Part shown: positions 34,575 to 44,436 of the stretch, piece by piece
Numbering within the stretch: the stretch's first letter is position 1
Layout of the letters: every line of letters starts with the position of its first letter
Source: Rhizobium deserti
GTDB lineage: Bacteria; Pseudomonadota; Alphaproteobacteria; Rhizobiales; Rhizobiaceae
DNA length: 64,000 bases
Reading direction: 5' to 3'
Assembly (NCBI RefSeq): GCF_004358025.1
Contig: NZ_SMTL01000006.1
Span: forward strand, 168,295 to 232,294
Made by a program: the position numbers and the translations under genes
Notes under the pieces: generated by a model
Told to the model about the DNA's origin: nothing
What the model saw: the letters and a program-made list of their open reading frames with translations, nothing else
The model's database searches: none

Positions 34575-35948
34575 TTACTTGACGTTCCCGAAGAGCATGT
34601 TCAGGCCTTCGGTGATCGTCGGATGGGCAAAAATGCCATCCCGGAGGGCCGTGAACGGGAGTTGGCCGAGCATCGTCATCTGTACGACGCTCATGACCTC
34701 CCCGGCGTTGACCCCCAGCATGCTGAAACCGAGGATCTGATCGGTATCCTTCGCGACGAGTGCTTTCATGAAGCCTTTTCTTTGTGAAAGGGTTCGGGCG
34801 CGGGGCACGACGTCCATGGGCAGCCGTGCTGTCCGGTACTGGATCCCTTGAGAAAGTGCTTCGCTTTCATTGAGGCCCACACGGGCGAACTCGGGATCGA
34901 TGAAAACGCAGTACGGGATGATGCGCCCTTGAGTCGTTCGGTCGCCGCCCTTGAGCTGGCTCGCGACAATCCGGTAGTCGTCGAGCGAGGCGTGGGTGAA
35001 CATGGGCGTTCCCGCGACCTCGCCCATGGCCCATACGTCTTGGGCGGTCGTCCTGAGATGTTTATCGACCTTGATAAAGCCCCTGGCATCCAGCTCGACT
35101 CCCGCGAGCTCAAGACCGATTCCTTCCGTGCGCGGCCGTCGGCCTGCCGCGACCAAGAGGTGCGATCCTTCGAAATGACGTCCGTCCGCTGTCTCGACGC
35201 TGACTGACTGGCCTGACCTCCCTGTCACGGTCGTTCCCTTGCAGCCGAGGGCGATTTTGACGTCTTCGCCCTGCAGTACGTCCAGCAAGGCGGAACTCAC
35301 GTCCTCGTCTTCCCGCGGCGCGAGACGCTCGCCGCTTTCGATGATCGTAACCTCGGCACCAAGCCGCCTGAAGGCCTGCCCGAGTTCCATTCCGATGTAA
35401 CCGCCGCCAAGGACGAGGAGATGTGTCGGCATGTCACCGAGCTGGAGCGCCTCGACGTGGGTGATCGGGTTGGCTTTCGCCAGACCCGGAACATCCGGTA
35501 CGGTGGCCGTTGTACCGAGATTGATGTAGACTTTGTCGGCCGTCAACGTTCTGACGCCGTTCCCCGTTTCCACGGCTATCGTCTTTGGCGAGACGAAGCG
35601 GCCCCACCCGATCACGAGCTCGAGGCCGCTCGCGTCGAACCCTGACTGATTGAACGCGACCATCTCGGCGACGACCCCGGCCGTGCGGTTGCGGACGAGG
35701 TCTAGACTGGTTCGAACGTTGTCCGCTTGCGTACCGAACTCGGCCGCGCGGCGGGTCGCGTGGGCGAATTCCGCGCTACGGATAAGGGTCTTGCTCGGGA
35801 TGCATGCGATGTTGATACAGGAGCCACCGATAAGTCCCGCCTCGACGACGGCTACGCGTTTCCCAGCCTTTGCCTGGTCCATCGCCAGCGTCTTGCCTGC
35901 TTTGCCGCCTCCGAAGACGAGGATGTCGAAGGATTCTACTTGTGCCAT
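34575..35948 (-). CDS. FAD-dependent pyridine nucleotide-disulfide oxidoreductase
   Basis: A 457-residue class I flavin disulfide reductase resembling mercuric reductase and dihydrolipoamide dehydrogenase. FAD-binding GGGKAG (13-18), redox pair Cys44 and Cys49 (GGSCINIACIPSK), NAD(P)-binding LGGGYIGME, FAD segment VWAMGEVAG and the C-terminal base His442 (FAHPTITE, with Glu447). There is no N-terminal metal-binding domain and no C-terminal Cys pair, so mercury reduction is unlikely. The electron acceptor is unknown. AAGGAG precedes the ATG well. Confidence 0.9.
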   Translation of the reverse strand: MAQVESFDILVFGGGKAGKTLAMDQAKAGKRVAVVEAGLIGGSCINIACIPSKTLIRSAEFAHATRRAAEFGTQADNVRTSLDLVRNRTAGVVAEMVAFNQSGFDASGLELVIGWGRFVSPKTIAVETGNGVRTLTADKVYINLGTTATVPDVPGLAKANPITHVEALQLGDMPTHLLVLGGGYIGMELGQAFRRLGAEVTIIESGERLAPREDEDVSSALLDVLQGEDVKIALGCKGTTVTGRSGQSVSVETADGRHFEGSHLLVAAGRRPRTEGIGLELAGVELDARGFIKVDKHLRTTAQDVWAMGEVAGTPMFTHASLDDYRIVASQLKGGDRTTQGRIIPYCVFIDPEFARVGLNESEALSQGIQYRTARLPMDVVPRARTLSQRKGFMKALVAKDTDQILGFSMLGVNAGEVMSVVQMTMLGQLPFTALRDGIFAHPTITEGLNMLFGNVK

Positions 35949-36472
35949 TTTCAGTTTCTCCTTGAGGTTTCACTTCTTTCCGATGAAACCACTCGAAGAC
36001 ACTATCTGATTGTAGAATCGAGCTTATCGCGGTGCTCTGGAGTCCTTAACATCGCTTTCCTTCACGGCTCGCAGCGTTGCTCCAGCTGTTGCGGACGTAG
36101 TCGGGACGTCTACGACCTCCGTGTCACAAATAGCGAGAGGCGGATATTGAACGGGAACGGAAGCCGGTCCGCCTCTACCTCGTTACTGACCGATGCACGA
36201 CGCTCGGCTACTGCCACATGTCGGAACGTCACGATCGGATATTTTCCGTGTAGGAGGATATGGCATCGCCGGGTACAGAGTCTTCCCTCCACGATCGATG
36301 CCTGTCCTCAACACCGTCTTAAAGTCAACGCAGGCCAGGAGCCGATACCCGTTTCCGGATCCGGCGTGATGTTGGGCGAGACAAGTTGGCGGAAAGGCGT
36401 CTAGAGCGGCGCGCCACCTGCGAGGGGTCGACCGCCGGCCTGGGTGGCAGGCCGCGCATTCTCCCGAAGGAT
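35949..36472. other. Intergenic region, no gene seen
   Basis: 524 bases between the reductase start and the end of the secreted cupin gene. No frame has recognisable protein content. The promoter of the reductase gene must lie in the left part. Confidence 0.3.
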
Positions 36473-36982
36473 TTATTTCGAACCGGCGGCCACCGAAGGA
36501 GCACCGTCGGCCCAATCCTGACGGGCGGGCGCAAAGAAATCGATGTCGATCGTGTCTTCGGTGCAGTGGAATTCATGTGGGACGTTCGGCGGGATGACCA
36601 GCACGGTGCCCGCCGTCAAAATGAACCTCTTACCCTGCGAGGATACCTCGCAACGGCCCTCGGTGATCCATGTGATCTGTTCGTTTGCATGATGGTGTAG
36701 CGGAAAAACGCCGCCCTTTTTAACCGTCCACTTGACGATGGTGGATTGCACGCCGCTCAGGTACTGCCGCTGGACCAGCGGAGAGATCTGCTCTTTAGGC
36801 TGGGCTTCCAGATCATAGAGCTGCGGCAGAGCCGCCGTATGCATGCTGACGGACGGGACTATGCCCTGTCCGGGCGTTTCCGAGATAGCACCGTCCGAGG
36901 TAACTGTCGGGGCAGGCATATCCTGCGCGTTGGCGTAAGAAGACGTGCCCATCAGGGCGAAGGCTAGGATCATCCTCAGCAT
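36473..36982 (-). CDS. Secreted cupin-domain protein
   Basis: A 169-residue cupin with a likely signal peptide: MLRMILAFALMGTSSYANA, cleavage after ANA near residue 19, so it should be periplasmic. The cupin core carries HHHANEQ and later PPNVPHEFHC, supplying metal ligands. Such proteins may be metal-dependent oxygenases or binding proteins. It stands alone and shares a strand with the HWE kinase gene about 190 bases upstream. Confidence 0.85.
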   Translation of the reverse strand: MLRMILAFALMGTSSYANAQDMPAPTVTSDGAISETPGQGIVPSVSMHTAALPQLYDLEAQPKEQISPLVQRQYLSGVQSTIVKWTVKKGGVFPLHHHANEQITWITEGRCEVSSQGKRFILTAGTVLVIPPNVPHEFHCTEDTIDIDFFAPARQDWADGAPSVAAGSK

Positions 36983-37172
36983 TAGTGTTCCAATCTTAGG
37001 TTGGAGATCGGCGCGTTGTCGCTCAGTCGGTGTCGAATGTGCTCGTCCCGATGCCGCGGTTCTCGGAAAATCCGGGCGCGCCAGAGACGCACGCCGAGTT
37101 TTGTGGCTGTGTCGCCAGGCGGTCAGCGCCGGAAGTCATTTTCCCGATTGGGAAAGAGGCGGCCAGGCAGCG

Positions 37173-38213
37173 CTATGCGATCGGCATCAGCGCAGAGAAC
37201 AAAAGTCCTGCGGGCGTGAGATGCTGTGCCATTTTTCCGTGGAGCTGGCCCTCGATGATCATGCGCATCAGCTTGGAGCCCTGGTTCGGCGTGGCTCCAC
37301 AATCGACCGGCGGGCCGCCGATTTCCCTCCAGGAAAATCCGAGTTCACCATCGCCGAATGTCCACTGCACCAGTATCTGACCCGAGCTAACCGACAGGGA
37401 CCCGTACTTGAGGGCGTTCGTCGCAAGTTCGTTCGCTAGAAGCCCCAGTGCCGCGGCCATGTTGGAGCTGACCTCGAGATCAGGGCCCTCGACCATCACT
37501 CTGGGTAGTGTCGCGTCCTGATAGGGAGACAGGACTGCCGTCAGAACCTCGCCGAGAGGGACGCCGAATTCTCTGTCCATTTCGCCGTCGAGAAGACGAT
37601 GCACTTCCGCGAGCGTGCGCAATCGGTCAGCAAACTCCTTAGATTGCTCTTCCGGAAGCGAGAGCCTGGCAAGGCCGATCGCGGATGCGTATACGTTCTT
37701 GAGACGATGGCGCACGTCGTCGCGCTCCAACTCAAGGCGGGCTCTCGCGCTCTCCAGCGCGGCCAGCCTCACGCACCGTGATATCGCTGCGGTCGTCGCG
37801 CTCGCGAGCGTCTGTGCGGCGATTGTCTCGACGATCGTGTCGCGCCCCTCGTAATAGCCCCCGAGGTCGGTTGAGAAGCCGCCGATTCGCGCTAGCAATT
37901 GATCTACCGATTTAGGGCAACGTTCGACTGTGCTCTCTGGAACTGTGGCATCGACTGCCTGGTCTCCAGTGTCTACAGAGAGATAATCTACCGCGACTTT
38001 GATTGGTGAGGCCAGCCAGTTCGAGGCAAGCAAATCCGAAGACTGTGACCAGACAGGCATGTGTGCCTCGCCTCCAGCCTGTATCATCGAGATGCTCCTG
38101 GCAGAGAGGATGCGCCGAGCCGCGTTCCTCGCGATCTCGTTGATCTGGTCACTGTCGTTGGAAGCAGCGATCTGAGCGAGTGCTTCGACAAGGATGGCAT
38201 AGGGCTGAGGCAT
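37173..38213 (-). CDS. HWE-type sensor histidine kinase
   Basis: About 346 residues. The phospho-acceptor segment DDVRHRLKNVYASAIGLARL identifies the HisKA_2/HWE class common in Rhizobiales, followed by an ATPase domain (ALGLLANELATNALKYG N-box; a WREIGGPP segment; GSKLMRMIIEGQLHG). The first about 170 residues look GAF-like and lack membrane helices, so the signal is cytoplasmic. The end of the ATPase domain looks normal. The start is uncertain: ATG at 38213 or TTG at 38264, neither with a clear binding site. No response regulator is adjacent; HWE kinases often act with general-stress regulators elsewhere. Confidence 0.85.
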   Translation of the reverse strand: MPQPYAILVEALAQIAASNDSDQINEIARNAARRILSARSISMIQAGGEAHMPVWSQSSDLLASNWLASPIKVAVDYLSVDTGDQAVDATVPESTVERCPKSVDQLLARIGGFSTDLGGYYEGRDTIVETIAAQTLASATTAAISRCVRLAALESARARLELERDDVRHRLKNVYASAIGLARLSLPEEQSKEFADRLRTLAEVHRLLDGEMDREFGVPLGEVLTAVLSPYQDATLPRVMVEGPDLEVSSNMAAALGLLANELATNALKYGSLSVSSGQILVQWTFGDGELGFSWREIGGPPVDCGATPNQGSKLMRMIIEGQLHGKMAQHLTPAGLLFSALMPIA

Positions 38214-38454
38214 CTTGTACACCAAAATCTTCGGGCTTGCCCGCTTGGGTTCTGAATATCTCAAGGGCTAGTTGCTGACCCGTGGCGGGAATAGGACGAT
38301 TCAGCCCTCCTACACGAGCGGGGTGGTTTCCGCGGGGCTCGGGTTCGAGATGACTCTACTAAGCTGCGAAGCGGAGGAACCTGATTATCCAATATGGATG
38401 CGTCTACGGTGGCTACCGCTTCGCCTTCCTAAGGATCCCGCGGAGAGACAAGAC

Positions 38455-39681
38455 ATGACGAAACGGACGCCACAGAAAATCAGGAACCTCGCCACGTTCG
38501 AGCACCTTTTCGCCGCTTACGGCGAGACCGGAGCGATGGTCTTTTCCGTCGCGGCGCGCATAGGAAGCGTGGTGCCGAAAGCGGAATTCGTAAAGGCGCT
38601 ATCGACCGTACAGGCGAGGCATCCGCTCCTCCGAGCATCGATCGGCTGGGACGAAGACGGCGTTCACGCGTTCGCGGGGTCAGAAAACCCAATTCCGCTG
38701 ACTGTGATGTCCGGTCAGGAAATCCAGTGGCACCATGTGGCTCAGGACGAAGTGAACCGACCCTTTAGGGCCGCGGACGGTCCCCTGATTCGCTTGGTGG
38801 CATTATCTGGTGCCGCGGAGACCACCGTCGTCCTTACTTTCCATCATAGCGTGGCCGACGGTCAGGCGGCTTTATTCGTGATGCACGAGATGCTGGTAGC
38901 CTTGAGCGGCGGCAGGTTCGTCGACACGCCGTCCGCGGACGTCCTGGATGAACGGCTGGGAATGCAACTTCCCCGGTTTCCGCGAAACGCGCGCCGCGAC
39001 GATGCCGACCCTTTAGCTGCATCGTCCGATCTGTCGCAGGACGCGAGGCCGAAAGCGGCAGTCAAAGTCATCGATCTTCAAGAGGCTTTCACCGAGAAGC
39101 TCGTCCATGCGGCCAAGTCCCACGGCGCAACGGTCAATTCGATGCTGACGGCGGCACTGGGACGGGCTCAGATGTCGCTAGACAGCCGCTGGAAGAGGGA
39201 GACGTTGCGGGTGATGTCTCCGATAGACTTCAAACCCGTCTTGTCGATCCCCGATCAGGTCGGCGTGTTCCTGTCGATCGCCATTACGCCCTTCGAACAG
39301 GGCGAGCGCGAGTTCTGGGCTGAAGCGAATCGCGTCGGACAGCAGATCGATAAGTTTCGGAGCACGGAGATGGCGAGCCGGATCGTGGGCGATCTCGCGA
39401 AACGGTTTGCGGACGATGTCAGCTATGACGCGAGCCGTGAACGAATAGTCCGGCAAATCCCGTATGATACCGTGATGACGAATCTCGGCCTTGTTCGTCT
39501 TCCAGCCCGCTACGGTGACCTTGCGGTGGAGCGCGTGTGGGCTCCGGTTCTCCGATCAGTTCCGGGAGAGGATGTCATCGCGGCAGCGACCTTCGGGGGC
39601 GTTCTCAGCCTTGTTCAAACGAGCGTCGGCGGTACGGAAGGTCTTTTGGACAGAATGGTCGAGATTCTCAACGATTTGTGA
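38455..39681 (+). CDS. Condensation-domain-like acyltransferase
   Basis: A 408-residue protein of the chloramphenicol-acetyltransferase/condensation superfamily, nearest in layout to PapA-type stand-alone acyltransferases. The active motif HHxxxDG appears as HHSVADG in a strand-loop context (VVLTFHHSVADGQAAL), and the opening RHPLLRASIGWDED segment is typical. A C-terminal half with the second lobe follows. GGAGAG supports the ATG at 38455; the frame is open further upstream to 38272 but without a site. No carrier-protein, NRPS or PKS gene is nearby, so it probably acylates a free alcohol or amine. Substrate unknown. Confidence 0.8.
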   Translation: MTKRTPQKIRNLATFEHLFAAYGETGAMVFSVAARIGSVVPKAEFVKALSTVQARHPLLRASIGWDEDGVHAFAGSENPIPLTVMSGQEIQWHHVAQDEVNRPFRAADGPLIRLVALSGAAETTVVLTFHHSVADGQAALFVMHEMLVALSGGRFVDTPSADVLDERLGMQLPRFPRNARRDDADPLAASSDLSQDARPKAAVKVIDLQEAFTEKLVHAAKSHGATVNSMLTAALGRAQMSLDSRWKRETLRVMSPIDFKPVLSIPDQVGVFLSIAITPFEQGEREFWAEANRVGQQIDKFRSTEMASRIVGDLAKRFADDVSYDASRERIVRQIPYDTVMTNLGLVRLPARYGDLAVERVWAPVLRSVPGEDVIAAATFGGVLSLVQTSVGGTEGLLDRMVEILNDL

Positions 39682-39812
39682 GGTAAACCGCCTCTACAAA
39701 ACGGGCGGCAGCAGCCGCCCGTAGCTGAGTTCCCTCTCAGAAAATGGAGAACCCGTCGACCCGCGGCTCCCTCAAGTCTCCCGCATACCCGCACAGCCGA
39801 AAATTCGGCACG

Positions 39813-41960
39813 TCATACAGCGGCCTGCGAAAGCGGGAGCGATCTTATGCGTTTGCCGGTCGCGGAGAATATGGCATTGGCAAGCGCTCCCGCAGCGGCG
39901 GCCGTTCCGGCTTCGCCCACACCGCCCGGCTTCTCGCCGCTTTCCACCTGGTACACGTCGACCTTAGGTGACTCGTTTATGCGGAGGATGCGGTAGGTGT
40001 CGAAATTGCTCTGGTCCACCGCGCCGTTGGTAAAGGTCACCTCGTTGAACATCGCCGTCCCCAGACCGAAAAGCACTCCGCCTTCCATCTGCGCCCGCAC
40101 TGTGTCCGGGTTGATCACTATGCCGCAATCGACCGCGATAACGGATCGGACGAGTTTGATCTGCCTTTTCGATGTAATCTCGATGTCGAGGATGTGCGCC
40201 AGATAGCTGCCAAACGCGAACTGCAAACTTATTCCTCGCCCTCTTCCTGGCGGCAGCATCTCGCCCCAGCCCGCCTTTTCGGCGGCGACATTGAGGACCC
40301 CAAGGCCGCGTGGGTTCTTGGTCAGCATGCGGCGGCGAAACTCGAGCGGATCCTGGCCGGTGGCGTGCGCCATCTCATCGACGAAGCTCTCGACCACAAA
40401 TACATTATGGGTAGCTCCGACCCCGCGCCACCAGCTTGTCGTCACCCCGGCGGGCTCGTGGCGCACGTAGTCGGCGAGAACTGCCGCCTCGTCGTAGGGA
40501 GTTTCCGCGGCGCAGTCGACGGCGTCCGGATCTACGCCGTTGATGAAGGCCGCCGGAGCCCAGCGCGCGAAGACCGAAGACCCGGTCACGCGGTGAGTGC
40601 GCCCAACAAGGCGACCGCTATCGTCCAGACCTGCGGCGACGCGGTCATAGTAATAGGGACGGTAGAAGTCGTGGGTCATGTCCTGCTCGCGTGTCCAGAC
40701 AACCTTGACCGGGTAGCGGATGTCCTTGAGCAGCCGGGCGGCGATCTCGATCGAGTCAACGTCGAGGCGGCGTCCAAAAGCTCCGCCCATCAGCTGGTTG
40801 TTGACCGTGACCTTTTCGGGAGGCACTCCGATAGCGTCCGCTACCGCCTTTTGCGCACGTACCGGAACCTGTGTACCGACCCAGAGTACCGCGTTGTCAT
40901 CCCCGATATGCAGCGTGCAGTTCAGTGGCTCGAGCGGCGAATGGGAGAGAAACGGCGAATGGTAGATGGCATCGAGCTTGGTCTTTGCCTTATCGATGGC
41001 AGATCGGGCGTCGTTCTGGTCTCGAATGACAACACCCTGCTTCATCGACACTTCGTGCATGTCCATGACGATGGAGGCGTTCGTTACCGAGGAGTTCGGA
41101 CCGTGATCCCACTCGACCCCGAGAGCGTCAACACCCTGCTTCGCGGCCCACATATGGTCGCCGATCACCGCGACCGCGTCGTCCATCCGGACGATATCGC
41201 GGACGCCGCGGACGGCCTTGGCCGCGGCTTCGTCCATCCTTGCGATCCTGCCGCCCTTCACGGGTGCCATCACCAAGGTGGCGTATCCCATTCCCGGCAG
41301 CCGGGTATCGATCCCATAGACCAGCGAGCCGTTGACCTTCGCGGGCGTGTCTATCCGTTTGGCCTTTGTCCCGATAAGTCGAAATTGCGACGGCTCCTTG
41401 AGCCTGATCTCCTTGGGCACCTGCCGTGAGGCGGCGTGGGGGGCGATGTCGATGTACGCGGCCGATTTTCCCGAGGCGTCATGATAGATAACCCCTTGTG
41501 CCACGCGACACTCGCCGGGTGGCACGCTCCACCCTTCGGCTGCCGCTTCGACGAGCATGATCCTCGCCGCGGCTCCGGCCTCGCGTAGCCGCATCCAGTC
41601 GGACCGCGTGGAAGTCGATCCGCCTGTCGCCTGGTCGTAGAGGATCGGATCCATGTACTTGGAGATGTCCGGCGGCGCGGCTTCGACCTTTACTTGGTCG
41701 AGGTCCAGTTCAAGCTCTTCCGCCATGAGCATCGCGCTGGAGGTGTAGATGCCCTGTCCTATCTCCGTGTGCGGCATGATAAGGGTTATCCCGTCGCCGT
41801 CGATCTTGACAAAGGCGTTGGGAACGAAGCTTTGCTGATCCCCTGCGGCGGCAACGGCACGGCGGACGGTGTCGGGTAGCTGTACCGCCAGGACGAGGCC
41901 GGCGGTCGCAAGAGCGGTACCCTTGAGGAAGTTTCTACGGGAGACGAGGTTCTCGATCAC
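39813..41960 (-). CDS. Molybdopterin-binding large subunit, xanthine dehydrogenase/isoquinoline oxidoreductase type
   Basis: About 715 residues. A twin-arginine signal (SRRNFLKGTALATAGLVLA) sends it to the periplasm or membrane with its cofactor. The body follows the IorB/aldehyde-oxidase plan: PHTEIGQGIYTSS, AFGRRLDVDSIE, GVGATHNVFVVESF and the GVGEAGTAAAAGA active-site segment with the conserved Glu. It hydroxylates or oxidises aldehydes or N-heterocycles with water as oxygen donor. I prefer the GTG at 41960 (GAGG upstream); an ATG at 41981 overlaps the small-subunit gene by 11 bases. No FAD subunit is present, as in the two-subunit IorAB type. Confidence 0.9.
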   Translation of the reverse strand: MIENLVSRRNFLKGTALATAGLVLAVQLPDTVRRAVAAAGDQQSFVPNAFVKIDGDGITLIMPHTEIGQGIYTSSAMLMAEELELDLDQVKVEAAPPDISKYMDPILYDQATGGSTSTRSDWMRLREAGAAARIMLVEAAAEGWSVPPGECRVAQGVIYHDASGKSAAYIDIAPHAASRQVPKEIRLKEPSQFRLIGTKAKRIDTPAKVNGSLVYGIDTRLPGMGYATLVMAPVKGGRIARMDEAAAKAVRGVRDIVRMDDAVAVIGDHMWAAKQGVDALGVEWDHGPNSSVTNASIVMDMHEVSMKQGVVIRDQNDARSAIDKAKTKLDAIYHSPFLSHSPLEPLNCTLHIGDDNAVLWVGTQVPVRAQKAVADAIGVPPEKVTVNNQLMGGAFGRRLDVDSIEIAARLLKDIRYPVKVVWTREQDMTHDFYRPYYYDRVAAGLDDSGRLVGRTHRVTGSSVFARWAPAAFINGVDPDAVDCAAETPYDEAAVLADYVRHEPAGVTTSWWRGVGATHNVFVVESFVDEMAHATGQDPLEFRRRMLTKNPRGLGVLNVAAEKAGWGEMLPPGRGRGISLQFAFGSYLAHILDIEITSKRQIKLVRSVIAVDCGIVINPDTVRAQMEGGVLFGLGTAMFNEVTFTNGAVDQSNFDTYRILRINESPKVDVYQVESGEKPGGVGEAGTAAAAGALANAIFSATGKRIRSLPLSQAAV

Positions 41961-41970
41961 TGTGGTATCC

Positions 41971-42420
41971 TCACACTGCAATCGAATGGATAGCTTCGCG
42001 GATTCTCACATACGTGCCGCAGCGGCAGATGTTGCCCGCCATCGCGTCGTCGATGTCTGTGTCCGTCGGCCTTGGGTTCTCGCTTAGCAGCGCGGCCGCG
42101 GACATGATTTGTCCCGACTGACAGTATCCGCATTGCACGACTTCCTTCTCGAGCCAGGCCGCCTGCACCTTGGCACCGACCAGAGTGTCCCCGATCCCTT
42201 CGATCGTTGTGACGGGCTGGCCGTAAACGGAATCCATGGTCGTCTGACAGGCCCTGACCGGCACGCCGTCCAGATGGACGGTACACGCGCCGCACTGGGC
42301 GATGCCACATCCATATTTGGTTCCCGTCATCCCGAGCACGTCCCGTAGCACCCATAGGAGGGGCATGTCGTCCGATACCTCTACGTCGTGGACAATTCCG
42401 TTGATCGTTACCTGTTTCAT
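41971..42420 (-). CDS. (2Fe-2S)-binding small subunit of the xanthine-dehydrogenase-type enzyme
   Basis: A 149-residue electron-transfer subunit. Plant-ferredoxin cluster ligands are Cys38, Cys43, Cys46 and Cys58 (CGIAQCGAC, with VRAC); the second cluster uses Cys97, Cys100, Cys132 and Cys134 ([20 protein letters not shown]). It is the upstream partner of the large subunit, with a near-overlap, and is exported with it by the large subunit's Tat signal. Electrons likely pass to a cytochrome or quinone. Confidence 0.95.
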   Translation of the reverse strand: MKQVTINGIVHDVEVSDDMPLLWVLRDVLGMTGTKYGCGIAQCGACTVHLDGVPVRACQTTMDSVYGQPVTTIEGIGDTLVGAKVQAAWLEKEVVQCGYCQSGQIMSAAALLSENPRPTDTDIDDAMAGNICRCGTYVRIREAIHSIAV

Positions 42421-42709
42421 ACCTCGCCCTTCTCCGTCACCTGATATCGAACGCGGAACCAGTCGCCCGCAGCCTCTGAGCTGCTCCGCTATCGCCGCAA
42501 ACGCGATCCGGCGGGCGAACCAGAAAATCCGCCGCGCAACGTACGCCGGACACTCGAAGCGTCATTGGGTATCTTACTGGTGGCGGGCGCTGGAAAATTG
42601 GACGATCCTGCACTGAAGCTTGCCTATCGGCGCGGGCGTGACAGAAGCCTCTGCACACAGTGGCAACCAGACCGCCTATCCGGCATCTTGCTCTCCGGCC
42701 GCCGCCCGT

Positions 42710-43288
42710 TCAGAGGCCTATGACGGACGTCTGGTCGAATCGGGTCGTTTCCCGGCGTATGCCGGCAGTCAGGTAATCCCACTGTGTCGATCGCGCTACC
42801 GAAGTGCTCTTGCGCCATGTAAGCGGAGTCGTGCCGACGAGGCGTTTGAATACCTTAGAGAGATGAGCCTGGTCACTCAGTCCGCAGGCGTGCGCGATCT
42901 GGCTCAACGGCTCGTCGGTGGAAGCGATCAGGTATTTCGCGGCTTCGATGCGCCTCGACAGAACGTAGTCATAGGGCGGCCGCCCGAAAGTCACGTTGAA
43001 GCCCTTCGAGAACCTGCTGACGCTCAGGCGGACCTGTTCGCTGAGGTCGCATACCCGCAGCTTGGAGTCCACGTTCGCGTCAACATAGCGGATGATCTTC
43101 TTGCGCTGCCATTCGCTAAGGCCAGCGGTCAACTTTTCTCTGGCTTCGACGGATGCGGCGATACGCTTGTCGGCAAGCCCCTGTCTTTCGACCAGACCGT
43201 CAATGGCGCGATAGTCTGCCTCCAGGCCCCAGGTCTTGGGGCCGTTTGCCTCGTCCTGGAGCGGGATGAAAGAGAGCGTCTTGTTCAT
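42710..43288 (-). CDS. AraC-family regulator, short
   Basis: A 192-residue protein with a C-terminal AraC helix-turn-helix pair (VCDLSEQVRLSVSRFSKGFN and LSQIAHACGLSDQAHLSKVF) and a short N-terminus without the usual ligand-binding barrel. GAGG precedes ATG 43288; an in-frame start at 43339 is less likely. It lies 290 bases upstream of the oxidoreductase operon on the same strand and is a candidate regulator of it. Lack of a sensor domain suggests control by level or by a partner. Confidence 0.85.
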   Translation of the reverse strand: MNKTLSFIPLQDEANGPKTWGLEADYRAIDGLVERQGLADKRIAASVEAREKLTAGLSEWQRKKIIRYVDANVDSKLRVCDLSEQVRLSVSRFSKGFNVTFGRPPYDYVLSRRIEAAKYLIASTDEPLSQIAHACGLSDQAHLSKVFKRLVGTTPLTWRKSTSVARSTQWDYLTAGIRRETTRFDQTSVIGL

Positions 43289-43517
43289 CACGATGTCCTC
43301 GCTGTTTCGATGCAGTGAGGTTGCCGTGTTGAGGGACATAAAATCGAGTTATGAGATGTAAAAAGAAGTTATGCCGATTAATGCCCGCCTTAACAGTCGC
43401 CGCAACCGAATTTTACAATGTCGAGGTCGTGTGGCCGCGTAATTGCGGGAGGAGGTACCCTCAGATTCAGATAGATGGTGGGGTTCCGTTCGAGAATGCA
43501 AGCTTGATGAGGCGCTC

Positions 43518-44288
43518 GTGAACTTGGTGGGACAGAATTCGGATCGGACCTCGATATGCCGCGTGGCTCTTATTACTCAAGCCGATAGCGGTATAGGCAT
43601 GGCCACCGTTCAGGCGCTCGCCGAAGGCGGCTCGGATCTCGCTCTTGCGCTCGAGGTCGAACCGGAAGCTCACATCCTCGAGTCACTGCGGTCATATGGA
43701 GGGCGTGTTGTCTGTTTCCCGACGAGCAGCCGACCGAACACTGTTGAGGCGACCCAACTCGTACGAGCGGTGATCGCTGCTTTTGGGCGTCTGGATGTGC
43801 TGGTCGCGAACAATGTCCGCCGGGTCGAAGGCCAGATAGATGACGACGACGTCGACGAGGACGCTCTCGAAGAGCAGTTGTCCATGAATATCAAAGGCGC
43901 TTTCGCTCTAATAAAGGCGGCGTCTAAAGTCATGAACGAAGGCGGACGCGTGATAGCATTGGGCTCAAGCATAGCCGACCGCGTCGGCACTCCGGGCTTG
44001 GCCGAATTCGCCGCGACGAGAGCGGCTATAGCCGCCTTTTGCAAGGGAGCCGCGCACGATCTTGGTCCTCGCGGCATAACGGTCAATGTCGTTCAGGTCG
44101 GAGCGTTGGCGAGCGATGTCGATGGGGGGCATTCCCAGGAAACGCTCGCGGCAGAGCGGGAGGCGAACGTGCTCAAGAGACTGGGACAGCCCTCGGAGGT
44201 TGCTCATGCGATCATGTTTCTGGCAGGTCCCGGAGCCATGTTCATCACGGGCAGTGTCCTGAACGTCGACGGCGGATACAACGCCTGA
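43518..44288 (+). CDS. SDR-family protein with substituted catalytic residues
   Basis: A 256-residue SDR-like protein. The fold is clear: ITQADSGIGMATVQAL (first Gly of TGxxxGIG is replaced), DVLVANNV, RVIALGSS and GSVLNVDGGY. The Tyr-x3-Lys pair reads FAATR, so Tyr is Phe and Lys is Arg, which should abolish ordinary dehydrogenase activity. The GTG at 43518 has TGAGG upstream; a TTG at 43443 extends it with unlikely residues. It lies 148 bases before a STAND regulator on the same strand and may be a ligand-binding helper to it (inference). Confidence 0.8.
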   Translation: MNLVGQNSDRTSICRVALITQADSGIGMATVQALAEGGSDLALALEVEPEAHILESLRSYGGRVVCFPTSSRPNTVEATQLVRAVIAAFGRLDVLVANNVRRVEGQIDDDDVDEDALEEQLSMNIKGAFALIKAASKVMNEGGRVIALGSSIADRVGTPGLAEFAATRAAIAAFCKGAAHDLGPRGITVNVVQVGALASDVDGGHSQETLAAEREANVLKRLGQPSEVAHAIMFLAGPGAMFITGSVLNVDGGYNA

Positions 44289-44436
44289 CCGTTGTGCCCG
44301 GATCAGAAGCGGGTGCCTGCCGGGTAAGGGAGAGCTACCGCGGCAGATCCCGGCGCAACTGTGGGCCCGATCCCGGTAGAGCTCGTTTCCATTCAGAACC
44401 TACGGCTCTTCGGCTGCCTTCTCGCCTGGTGATCTA

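Noticed and set aside
40194..41429. Long open frame on the plus strand inside the molybdopterin subunit gene
   Set aside because: It is the mirror of a strongly supported coding region; its translation has no domain and a skewed composition.
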